Assembly: GCA_023428655.1 (NCBI GenBank)
Contig: JAEYXC010000367.1
Location: forward strand, 1-8,369
Length of the DNA: 8,369 bases
Direction of reading: 5' to 3'
DNA from: Bacillota bacterium
GTDB lineage: Bacteria; Bacillota; Clostridia; Lachnospirales; Lachnospiraceae
Translations under genes and position numbers: made by a program
Shown: piece by piece, positions 1 to 6,194 of the stretch
Layout of the letters: each line of letters begins with the position of its first letter
Position numbering within the stretch: position 1 is the first letter of the stretch
Notes under the pieces: model-generated
The model's input: only the letters and a program-made list of their open reading frames with translations
What the model was told of the DNA's origin: nothing
Databases searched by the model: none

Positions 1-1215
1 TATCAAGCTATCCCGATCCGCATAGCTCATAATGTGGATAATATTCGTAATATGAGAGGAGAAGGTGGATAAGTTCTCGGTTATACTCTGACCATCACCA
101 ATATCACAGAGTACTAAGTTGTTCATACATAATTGTGCAGAGTCACAGGGAACATGAAGTCCGCTTTGCGCCATAAGCTGCAGCAGACCCACGGTCTTTA
201 AGTCTACGGTTTTACCTCCGGTATTCGGACCGGTGATTACGATTCCATAAGTACCCTTACCTAACTCAAAATTCAGGGGGACACATTCCGTTGGATTGAT
301 TAAGGGATGTCGCCCATTCTCAATGTAGATATAACGCTCCGTATTCACGGTTGGCGGTATTGCCTTCATATCTACGCTGAGCTTTGCTTTGGCAAAGATA
401 AAGTCAAGAAGCTCCATGGCCTCCATATTCAGCTTAATCTGGAAGGAATTCTCGCTAACCAGTGCTGACAGGATATAGAGAATTCGACGTTCCTCATTAC
501 TTTGTGCAATCTCCAGTATTGATAATTCCTCCTTCAGCCGGGCAACGATCGTCGGCTCGATGAAGTAGGTAGAGCCACTGGATGAGATGTCAAGTACGGA
601 GCCGCATACCATATTCTTATATTCCTTTTTTACCGGCAGTACAAAATGACCGTTTCTGGTAGCAACATAGCCATCGGTAAACCATTCCTTCTTACTACGG
701 AGCTGATTCTCCAGCTTTGACTTCATTTCGGTGCGCAGCTGATCCATTTTACGGCGGATATCCTTCAGTTCCTTAGAGGCATTGTCATCAATGCTATTAT
801 TTCTTATGGAATGATCAATCTCTGTGGAAAGAGTGTTAAGCTCATAAATAGAGCCACCATAGCCGGCAATATCAACGCCTAGAGCTTCTGCTCGTTTCAG
901 AAAGCCCTTCATTCGTTTGCAAGCGTTAAGGAATAAGCTAATCTGTATCAGCTGCTCCGGTATGAGCATAGCTCCTTTTTCAGCTAGGTCGATTAACATC
1001 TCTATATCCTTCATAATGGCAAGAGGTGGAGTACCGATATGATCTAGAATCCTTCTTCCCTCTGTCGTATCCTTTATTTTTGCCTTCACATCACGTTCGC
1101 TAAGATAGGGAGTTAGCGCCAGTAGCTTTTGTTTTGCTCTGTCGGATATGGCATATTCACTAAGTTTAGCTAGTATTTTATTAAATTCCAATGCATTCAT
1201 TGATTTTTCTATCAT
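1..1215 (-). CDS. mutS2: MutS2-family ATPase, N-terminal 405 residues (cut by window edge)
   Basis: The reading frame is open from the ATG at 1215 to the left edge with no stop, giving 405 residues. The translation follows the MutS2 core: an N-terminal helical part beginning MIEKSMNALEFNKILAKL, a lever/clamp region rich in charged helices (about 115-180), the segment VLDISSSGSTYFIEP, then Walker A GPNTGGKT at 329-336 and the MutS2-typical STFSSH at 383-388. The sequence stops at SLI, just where the Walker B LLDELGAGTDP would follow. B. subtilis MutS2 has about 785 residues, with Walker A at nearly the same position, so roughly half is missing from view. MutS2 proteins bind branched DNA and, in B. 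subtilis, are reported to act on collided ribosomes; many carry a C-terminal Smr nuclease domain, which cannot be seen here. Some Clostridia have shorter MutS2-like paralogues without Smr, so this could be one. The start is supported by AGAAAGGA at 1227-1234. The family call is firm; the symbol is less so. Confidence 0.9.
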   Translation of the reverse strand, partial: MIEKSMNALEFNKILAKLSEYAISDRAKQKLLALTPYLSERDVKAKIKDTTEGRRILDHIGTPPLAIMKDIEMLIDLAEKGAMLIPEQLIQISLFLNACKRMKGFLKRAEALGVDIAGYGGSIYELNTLSTEIDHSIRNNSIDDNASKELKDIRRKMDQLRTEMKSKLENQLRSKKEWFTDGYVATRNGHFVLPVKKEYKNMVCGSVLDISSSGSTYFIEPTIVARLKEELSILEIAQSNEERRILYILSALVSENSFQIKLNMEAMELLDFIFAKAKLSVDMKAIPPTVNTERYIYIENGRHPLINPTECVPLNFELGKGTYGIVITGPNTGGKTVDLKTVGLLQLMAQSGLHVPCDSAQLCMNNLVLCDIGDGQSITENLSTFSSHITNIIHIMSYADRDSLI

Positions 1216-1226
1216 TCTGATTACAA

Positions 1227-1261
1227 TCCTTTCTGTTACCTGTATTCTTACGCCACAGGTA
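1227..1261 (-). promoter_or_regulatory. mutS2 ribosome binding site with adjacent small hairpin
   Basis: On the minus strand AGAAAGGA (1227-1234) lies 11 nt before the ATG at 1215, a slightly long spacing. Immediately upstream, TACCTGT (1255-1261) and ACAGGTA (1237-1243) form a 7-bp stem with an 11-nt loop, ending three bases from the ribosome site. It may simply space the second terminator from the start, or modulate ribosome access; the sequence does not decide. Confidence 0.5.
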
Positions 1262-1263
1262 TT

Positions 1264-1323
1264 AATAAATAAAAACCCACAGTGAGTCTACCGATACAGT
1301 CGGGTAACATACTCCCTGTGGGT
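1264..1323 (-). terminator. Intrinsic terminator 2 in mutS2 leader
   Basis: Read on the minus strand, ACCCACAG (1316-1323) pairs with CTGTGGGT (1275-1282). The stem continues after one mismatch with GAGT/ACTC, and an inner UACCCGA/UCGGUA stem carries one bulged C. The tract GTTTTTATTTATT follows. It sits about 50 nt before the mutS2 start, so transcripts must pass it to express mutS2. It could also stop read-through from the ccdA-tlpA gene upstream, which has no terminator of its own that I can see. Confidence 0.7.
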
Positions 1324-1324
1324 A

Positions 1325-1360
1325 ACAAAAAAGGCATAACAGGATAACCTATTATGCCTT
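1325..1360 (-). terminator. Intrinsic terminator 1 in mutS2 leader
   Basis: Minus-strand AAGGCATAATAGG and CCTGTTATGCCTT form a 13-bp stem (one U-G pair) around a UUAU loop, followed directly by TTTTTT. This is a textbook Rho-independent terminator. It stands in tandem with a second terminator a few bases downstream, both inside the untranslated leader of mutS2. Confidence 0.88.
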
Positions 1361-1381
1361 GATTTACGTAAGTAGCACGTG

Positions 1382-1516
1382 AAAGAGTGAGGACATAGTC
1401 CTACCCTTTTTATGATACAAGACAGTGATGAGTATTTCTGTAAAGGTAGAAAGTTGGGTACAAGAAGAAAAGGTATACACCAGGTGTACCCGAACCGATT
1501 CAATTAGGTGCTAATT
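1382..1516 (-). promoter_or_regulatory. Structured leader RNA with alternative pairings
   Basis: Three local hairpins are visible on the minus strand. AATTAG/CTAATT (1502-1516, loop CAC) contains the leader-ORF stop codon. GTTcGGGTAC/GTACCCAAC (1453-1495) has a bulged C. AAAGGGU-AGGAC/GUCCU-c-ACUCUUU (1382-1409) has a UAU loop. Two rival long-range pairings also exist: CUACCUUUACAG (1438-1449) can pair with CUGUAAA-aga-GGU inside the leader ORF, or its CUACCUUU part with AAAGGGUAG of the third hairpin. Such mutually exclusive stems are what translation-coupled attenuators use. No match to a riboswitch class that I recognise; in particular I see no T-box sequence. Function is inferred. Confidence 0.5.
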
Positions 1517-1549
1517 CGCACAAACCTCTTTTACAGATAATACCGACAT
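1511..1549 (-). CDS. 12-aa leader peptide ORF upstream of mutS2
   Basis: A 13-codon frame encodes MSVLSVKEVCAN and ends in TAG. It starts 8 nt after AAGGA in the sequence AAAGGACGG (AAAGGA at 1558-1563), a better spaced ribosome site than that of mutS2 itself, and begins about 30 nt from the predicted transcript start. Its stop codon lies in the 5' arm of a 6-bp hairpin, and codons 5-9 can pair with 1438-1449. Position, ribosome site and the two terminators downstream point to a regulatory leader peptide as in drug-inducible rRNA methylase and ABC-F genes. It has no run of one amino acid, so classic amino-acid-starvation attenuation is not obvious. The alternative is a chance short ORF. Confidence 0.5.
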   Translation of the reverse strand: MSVLSVKEVCAN

Positions 1550-1588
1550 CAAAACCGTCCTTTCAAACAAAGTTAATTTTACAAAAGC

Positions 1589-1617
1589 ATTGTAGCAGAT
1601 GTTTATAAAGTTGTAAA
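1589..1617 (-). promoter_or_regulatory. Sigma-A-type promoter for mutS2 leader
   Basis: On the minus strand -35 TTTACA (1612-1617), a 17-bp spacer and -10 TACAAT (1589-1594). Transcription would start near 1582, giving a leader of about 365 nt before the mutS2 ATG. It lies about 60 bp after the ccdA-tlpA stop, so the two minus-strand genes are probably separate units. Confidence 0.75.
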
Positions 1618-1678
1618 GGGGTACTGTAAATATTTTGATATAACATATAAGTTGCAAGATAGAAAGGACAGTGATCAA

Positions 1679-3013
1679 TTATTTGGTGGAATCGATGGTC
1701 TGCTGTATGGCATTGTCCATCATAGCTCGGGTCATCATCGCCGGCGCGTAACCAAAGATGTTTCCCTCCGCATCAATGAAGAAGCTGGTGGGAAAGGCCG
1801 AGATATAATAGTTGGACAAAACCTCACCGGTCTCATCAAATACTACGGGGAAGGTGTAGTTGTTTTCCTCCATAAAGGCAATAATCTCTTCCTTTGATAC
1901 GTCACTGTTATTGGGGTGCTCAGGGCTTACGGGATTGGCAACTCCAAGCACAATGATGTCTTCTTGGTTCAACCCGGAATCCTTATAGAGTGCTTCTATG
2001 TCCGGCATTTCCTCCCTACAAGGAGGGCACCAGGTTGCCCAGAAATTAAGGAAAACTACCTTACCCTTATAATCGGATAGGGTGTGTTCCGTTCCATATT
2101 GATCCATGAGAGTGAAGTCAAAGGCGGGAATAACTTCTTTCTCCTGACTGGCCTCCGGGCTAGGCTCCGGGCTGGGACTCACTGAGGGGGAGGGAGTATT
2201 AGCATCCGTGGAGGGCTGATCCTGCTCCGTAGAGGTATTATCCTCAGTCACTTCACTTTGTTTATTGGTGGAGGAACCGGGAACAAAACGATTCACATAC
2301 GCGGAAAAGCTGTTCATCCATCCGGTAAAGGTCATGATACCGATGAGGATCAGAAGGACACCTCCTGCTTTCACGGTATATTTCAACAGCTTTTGATGCT
2401 TCTTCAGGAAATTCAGCGCTTGTGTAGTGAATAGTCCTAATACTAAGAAAGGAAGGACGAAGCCAAGGGTATAAACCAACACTAATGCATTACCCTGCAA
2501 GGCGTTCGAGCTGGAGGAGGCCATGATCAACACGGAGGATAGGGCCGGTCCGACGCAGGGGGTCCAAGCAAAGCTGAAGGTAAAGCCCATAAGAAAGGCG
2601 ATCAATGGATTAATCTTACGCTCCCCTAAATTCAGGTGTATCTTTCGTTCTCTTTGCAGGAATTTTAATTCAAGAAATCCGACCTGTACCAATCCGAGTA
2701 GAATAATCAGAATTCCGCCGATTCTAGTAAATAGGAGCTGATTGGTCTTAAAAAAGGTACCGAGAGCCGTAAAAGACAATCCCAGTGCAAAAAAAGCGGC
2801 CGAAATTCCCAGAACAAAGAAAACGGTCTGTAAAAATACCTTTTTACGGTTGTAGGTAATGAAGCCATCCTCAGAGGTTTGCTTCGCATTACCGGCGAGA
2901 TAACTCATGTATATCGGAATTAATGGTATAACACAGGGTGAAAAGAAGGATAGGACACCTTCCAAAAAGACTAATATAAAACTGACATTTTCAGTTATAA
3001 AATCAATTGACAT
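1679..3013 (-). CDS. CcdA/DsbD-type membrane protein fused to TlpA/ResA-like thioredoxin
   Basis: A 444-aa thiol-redox protein predicted to carry electrons across the membrane and use them outside it. Residues 1-235 form a six-helix CcdA domain with the two expected cysteines, C27 in FFSPCVIPLIP and C153 in WTPCVGPALSS. Residues 245-292 are a hydrophilic linker rich in Ser, Thr, Pro and Glu with PSPSVSPSPEPSPE repeats. Residues 295-444 are a TlpA/ResA-type thioredoxin with the active site WCPPC (C329, C332) and the cis-proline in AFPTSFFID (P408). CcdA normally passes reducing equivalents from cytosolic thioredoxin to an external partner; here the partner is attached. In an anaerobe the targets could be heme-protein maturation or repair of external disulfides; no cytochrome genes are nearby. 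The start is fixed by AAGGAGGT (3017-3024), four bases from the ATG. All catalytic residues are present. Family call firm, physiological target unknown. Confidence 0.93.
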   Translation of the reverse strand: MSIDFITENVSFILVFLEGVLSFFSPCVIPLIPIYMSYLAGNAKQTSEDGFITYNRKKVFLQTVFFVLGISAAFFALGLSFTALGTFFKTNQLLFTRIGGILIILLGLVQVGFLELKFLQRERKIHLNLGERKINPLIAFLMGFTFSFAWTPCVGPALSSVLIMASSSSNALQGNALVLVYTLGFVLPFLVLGLFTTQALNFLKKHQKLLKYTVKAGGVLLILIGIMTFTGWMNSFSAYVNRFVPGSSTNKQSEVTEDNTSTEQDQPSTDANTPSPSVSPSPEPSPEASQEKEVIPAFDFTLMDQYGTEHTLSDYKGKVVFLNFWATWCPPCREEMPDIEALYKDSGLNQEDIIVLGVANPVSPEHPNNSDVSKEEIIAFMEENNYTFPVVFDETGEVLSNYYISAFPTSFFIDAEGNIFGYAPAMMTRAMMDNAIQQTIDSTK

Positions 3014-3101
3014 AGGACCTCCTTAAATGCGGTTGTTATTGTATATTACATAACAGTGATTTTTAGTAACATATAGTAACATAAAGTGCTTTATTAACGA
3101 T

Positions 3102-3130
3102 ATTATAGGATAGTGACTATGAAAATGCAA
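3102..3130 (-). promoter_or_regulatory. Promoter of ccdA-tlpA gene
   Basis: Minus-strand -35 TTGCAT (3125-3130), 17-bp spacer, -10 TATAAT (3102-3107). The spacer contains the palindrome ATAGTGACTAT (3110-3120). Copies of GTAACAT or its complement lie on both sides (3066-3072, 3076-3082, inverted at 3145-3151), which could be regulator sites. The 5' UTR is about 80 nt. Confidence 0.75.
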
Positions 3131-3389
3131 CGTTCTTTCGTGACTATGTTACCAACAGGATAGTTTTCTTTAGCTCCAGCTTGGTTTTAAATCTGCGTAG
3201 GAATGGTGGAGCCATAGGATTTGAAGTGGTAAAATATAAAAAAGCACATTGAATTATTCCTATAAAAATAATAAGATATTATGGATAAGTCGAAAATAGT
3301 ACTATTTTTATAATAAATAGTATATATTTCAATCAATTCTAGAAAGCCTTCCTAACATAAGTGAAATTATGGTATGGGATTGGGTGTAA
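3131..3389. other. Divergent AT-rich intergenic region before GH10 gene
   Basis: No gene is seen on either strand. The stretch holds the upstream side of the ccdA-tlpA promoter and a weak plus-strand promoter candidate, TTGAAT (3249-3254), 17 bp, TAAGAT (3272-3277). It also holds the perfect 16-bp palindrome AAAATAGTACTATTTT (3293-3308) and, soon after it, a related AATAGTATATATT. The palindrome lies downstream of the candidate -10, where an operator would block transcription, but the AT richness makes chance matches easy. Confidence 0.4.
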
Positions 3390-3416
3390 TTGAGGAAGCG
3401 AAATGGAGGGAATGAA

Positions 3417-4649
3417 ATGGGGACGACATCAGATTATCAGCACAGAAGGGGTCGCGTTACCATAAGTGTATTAAACCGGGATGGATCAACACTCGCGAAT
3501 ACTCCGGTAACTATTACTCAGAAGAAGCATAAGTTTTTGTTTGGTTGTGGAGCGTTTGACACGGTACCTCTTGCGAACAATGAGCTTTTAGGGGATGAAA
3601 AAGCTGCGATGGAGGATCGCTTTCAAAAATGGCTTGCGTTATTTAATGCTGGTACGCTTCCCTTCTATTGGGGAAGATTCGAGGAGAAGGAAGGGAAGCC
3701 GCAGACTGCATCCCTTATGCAGGCTGCCAATTGGCTAAAGGAGAGGGGAGTGACCGTTAAGGGACATCCTTTATGCTGGCATACTGCTACAGCACCCTGG
3801 CTCATGGAAAAGAGCAATCAAGAGATATTAAGAACACAGTTAAACCGTATACAGAGGGACGTCAGTGATTTTAAGGGTATAATTGATCTATGGGATGTAA
3901 TCAACGAAGTAGTGATTATGCCGATTTTTGATAAATACGATAATGGTATTACACGTATCTGTAAGGAGCTCGGGCGTATTCGCACCGTGAAAGAAATGTT
4001 TGCTGCTGCTAAGGCGGCAAATCCACAGGCGGTTTTGCTAATTAACGACTTTAACACCTCTGTATCTTATGAAATATTGATTGAAGGATGTCTGGAAGCA
4101 GGGATTCCAATCGATGCCATTGGTATCCAGAGTCATCAGCATCAAGGCTTTTGGGGCTTGGAAAAGCTGGATATGATATTGGAGCGCTTTGGTCGTTTTG
4201 GACTACCCATTCATTTTACTGAAAACACGTTAATATCAGGTGAGCTGATGCCACCCCATATTGATGATCTGAATGATTTTCAAGTAGAGGTATGGCCAAC
4301 CACTCCGGAGGGGGAAGAGCGTCAAGCAAGAGAGGTCTCCCAGATGTATCGTCGATTATTTGCACATCCATTGGTTGAATCCGTAACAACCTGGAGTGTG
4401 GTGGATGACAAATGGCTCCATGCTCCTGCCGGCTTACTTCGTGCGGACAATTCCTGCAAGCCGGCATATGATGAGCTTCATAGATTGATTAAAGAGGAGT
4501 GGTGGACCACTGAGTCACTGGTAACGGATGAGGATGGAAGAATTACTTTTGAAGGCTTTCTCGGTGAATATGACTTGTATCTTGGGAAAGAAAAGACAAG
4601 CTTTGTACTTGATCAAAGAAATGCCCAAGAGGTACTTGTGCTTGGATAA
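3417..4649 (+). CDS. Cytosolic GH10-family glycoside hydrolase (xylanase-like)
   Basis: A 410-aa protein with the GH10 fold signature. Residues 12-45 look like a small N-terminal beta domain, the TIM barrel covers about 50-360, and a short beta-rich tail ends the protein. The motif KGHPLCWH (115-122), the acid/base glutamate in WDVINEV (E164) and the nucleophile in HFTENT (E269) are all present, as is TTWSVVDDKWL near the barrel end, so it is probably catalytically active. GH10 enzymes are mainly endo-beta-1,4-xylanases. With no signal peptide, this one likely acts inside the cell on imported xylo-oligosaccharides or a related beta-glycoside. I chose the ATG at 3417 because GGAGG lies seven bases ahead; an in-frame TTG at 3390 would add nine residues with no comparable ribosome site. 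No sugar transporter or other glycosidase is adjacent, which is unusual for such enzymes. No clear terminator follows. Exact substrate unknown. Confidence 0.87.
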   Translation: MGTTSDYQHRRGRVTISVLNRDGSTLANTPVTITQKKHKFLFGCGAFDTVPLANNELLGDEKAAMEDRFQKWLALFNAGTLPFYWGRFEEKEGKPQTASLMQAANWLKERGVTVKGHPLCWHTATAPWLMEKSNQEILRTQLNRIQRDVSDFKGIIDLWDVINEVVIMPIFDKYDNGITRICKELGRIRTVKEMFAAAKAANPQAVLLINDFNTSVSYEILIEGCLEAGIPIDAIGIQSHQHQGFWGLEKLDMILERFGRFGLPIHFTENTLISGELMPPHIDDLNDFQVEVWPTTPEGEERQAREVSQMYRRLFAHPLVESVTTWSVVDDKWLHAPAGLLRADNSCKPAYDELHRLIKEEWWTTESLVTDEDGRITFEGFLGEYDLYLGKEKTSFVLDQRNAQEVLVLG

Positions 4650-4672
4650 AGGCGATAAACGGTAACAAAGAA

Positions 4673-4733
4673 CACTTTTTTGCAGGTATGTTAAGATAAT
4701 ATGTTTGACAAAGTGCAAAAAAAGTGATAATAT
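4673..4733 (+). promoter_or_regulatory. Promoter of marR-degV operon with inverted-repeat operator candidate
   Basis: Consensus -35 TTGACA (4705-4710), 17-bp spacer and -10 TAATAT (4728-4733). CACTTTTTTGCA at 4673-4684 is the inverted copy of TGCAAAAAAAGTG at 4714-4726, differing by one A; the second arm fills most of the promoter spacer. A regulator bound to both arms would cover the polymerase site, and the first gene downstream is a MarR repressor, so autoregulation is a reasonable inference. The ribosome site AGGAG (4774-4778) is six bases from the ATG. Confidence 0.75.
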
Positions 4734-4784
4734 GTGACTATATTAATTAAAAAATTTGAAATAATATTGACATAGGAGAATGAT

Positions 4785-5207
4785 ATGCTAGAGAAAGAAT
4801 TCGAAAAATTATACTTTAAATTTAGAAATAATTATTGCAAAAATTTATTTTCCGGTGTAAGTGAAGATAAAGACAGCTTAAGTCCGACGGAATCCTACTG
4901 TGTGGAAGCTATCTTTTTGATGAATCGTCCTACGGTTCATCAGTTTGCAAATTATGTGAATATATCCCAGCCTAATGCTACCTACCGCATCAGTAATCTG
5001 ATTAGTAAGGGCTACGTTAAAAAAGTGTTATCCGAGGATGACAGAAGAGAATATTTCCTCGAGGTTACCGATAAATTTTCAAAGAATTATGGCATGAACG
5101 CTTCCTTCAATTCACAGCTTATGAGTAATATTCGAGAGAAATTCTCCCCGGAAGAAGTGGCTCAGTTAGAAAAGTTCTTGAAAAAGCTTAATACGATAAT
5201 GCCATAA
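4785..5207 (+). CDS. MarR-family winged-helix transcriptional regulator
   Basis: A 140-aa regulator of usual MarR length. N-terminal helices (1-30) and a C-terminal helix (118-138) would form the dimer interface. The central winged helix is clear: SLSPTESYCVEAIFLM, then the recognition region VHQFANYVNISQPNATYRISNLISKGYVKK split over two helices, and the wing SEDDRREYFLEVTD containing the DxR signature of MarR proteins. It lies 16 bp ahead of the degV-type gene in the same direction, with one promoter before and one terminator after the pair, so they form an operon. MarR proteins linked to fatty-acid genes (FabT) repress lipid synthesis in other Firmicutes; the partner gene here makes a lipid-related role plausible but not shown. 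Probably autoregulated through the inverted repeat at its promoter. Confidence 0.9.
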   Translation: MLEKEFEKLYFKFRNNYCKNLFSGVSEDKDSLSPTESYCVEAIFLMNRPTVHQFANYVNISQPNATYRISNLISKGYVKKVLSEDDRREYFLEVTDKFSKNYGMNASFNSQLMSNIREKFSPEEVAQLEKFLKKLNTIMP

Positions 5208-5223
5208 GGAAGAAAGGAATTCT

Positions 5224-6069
5224 ATGGGAATCAGAATAATTACGGACTCAACCTCAGATATCAGTGCAGCTCAGGCCAAGGAGCTTGGAATAACGATTAT
5301 ACCGCTGAAAGTAATCATTGGAGATACGGAATATAGAGAAGGTGTAGATATAAGCATAGAGGGCTTCTACGATAAGCTTGTGAAGGCTGAGAAGCTGCCG
5401 ACCACCTCCCAACCCTCCCCGGATGATTTTTTGTATAGTTTTCTGGAGGCTAAAACGGCTAAGGATAGCGCGATTGTAATCTTGGTTTCGGGAACGCTCA
5501 GCGGAACCGTTCAAAGTGCCACGATTGCGAAGGAAATGGCCGATTATGAGGACATTCATATCGTTGACAGTCAGATTACCGTCACCGGCTTACGATTTTT
5601 GGTAGAGTATGCTGTTGAACTCAGTCGTGGAGGAAGGAGTGTCGATGATATTGTTTCTATTCTTGAGGAAGTGAAGAACCGTATTGTCTTACTGGCAATG
5701 GTTGATACCCTGGAATACCTTCAAAAAGGCGGTCGTTTATCGAAATCCTCGGCAATTTTGGGCACACTCTTAAAGTTTAAGCCAATCATTACCTTACGGG
5801 ATGGTGTCATTGCTGTGGTTGGTAAGGAGCGGGGGACGAACAAGGGAATCGCCAGAATGATGGAAATTATGGAGGAACGAGGACAAATCGATCTAAATCA
5901 CCCCATCTACTACGGATATACCGCGGAGGACAGTAAGACCAGGCTGCTTATGAACAGCGTGAAGGAGCGCTTTGGGATAGCGGATGGTTCCGTTCATCCG
6001 GTAGGCTGCGTTGTTGGTACCCATGCGGGACCGGGTGCCTGCTTCATCACCTATATCCGAAAAGCATAG
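5224..6069 (+). CDS. DegV-family fatty-acid-binding protein (FakB-like)
   Basis: A 281-aa protein of full DegV length. Family motifs are present in order: DSTSDI (8-13), TSQPSP (61-66), SGTLSGT (89-95), the VDSQ segment (114-117), LEYLQKGGRLS (163-173) and the C-terminal GTHAGPGA (265-272). DegV proteins bind one fatty acid in a tunnel; those acting as FakB present it to the kinase FakA, giving acyl phosphate for phospholipid synthesis. No fakA gene is in the window, and genomes often carry several DegV paralogues, so the FakB role is inferred from the family. AGAAAGGA precedes the ATG, and the gene follows the MarR gene closely, suggesting coordinate control. The long hairpin terminator starts about 40 bp after the stop. 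All of the protein is present and no anomaly was seen. Confidence 0.92.
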   Translation: MGIRIITDSTSDISAAQAKELGITIIPLKVIIGDTEYREGVDISIEGFYDKLVKAEKLPTTSQPSPDDFLYSFLEAKTAKDSAIVILVSGTLSGTVQSATIAKEMADYEDIHIVDSQITVTGLRFLVEYAVELSRGGRSVDDIVSILEEVKNRIVLLAMVDTLEYLQKGGRLSKSSAILGTLLKFKPIITLRDGVIAVVGKERGTNKGIARMMEIMEERGQIDLNHPIYYGYTAEDSKTRLLMNSVKERFGIADGSVHPVGCVVGTHAGPGACFITYIRKA

Positions 6070-6109
6070 ACTGTTTTGTTTAAAAATCATTAAATTTTAT
6101 GAATACTGT

Positions 6110-6188
6110 GGCCATCTTATTGTAGCCAAGGCGATATCGTTATATAATTATTCTGGATTGCTTTGGTACTAGGGATGGCCTTTTTTTT
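6110..6188 (+). terminator. Long stem-loop terminator after degV
   Basis: GGCCATC (6110-6116) pairs with GATGGCC (6174-6180), followed by eight T. Inside, GUA-g-CCAAGGCGAU (6122-6135) pairs with AUUGCUUUGGUAC (6157-6169) through ten continuous pairs including G-U wobbles plus three more. The whole hairpin is about 70 nt, unusually long for an intrinsic terminator. The T run lies only on the plus strand, so it serves the marR-degV operon; the convergent small gene ends a few bases beyond it. Confidence 0.8.
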
Positions 6189-6194
6189 CTTATT

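Noticed and set aside
1380..1420. T-box riboswitch, suggested by AAAGGGTAGGAC
   Set aside because: The conserved AGGGTGG-ACCGCG sequence is absent and the hairpin explains the bases.
1288..1503. 71-codon minus-strand open frame in the mutS2 leader
   Set aside because: It would start on TTG with no ribosome site, runs through both hairpins and terminator 1, and its composition follows the RNA structure. It is better explained as leader RNA.
1510..1522. GTGCG-like start of a group II intron on the minus strand
   Set aside because: No domain V motif, no reverse transcriptase, and too little space before the mutS2 start; five matching bases are chance.
3390..3416. TTG at 3390 as the GH10 start
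   Set aside because: The ATG at 3417 has GGAGG at ideal spacing; the extra nine residues (MRKRNGGNE) would encode the ribosome site itself.
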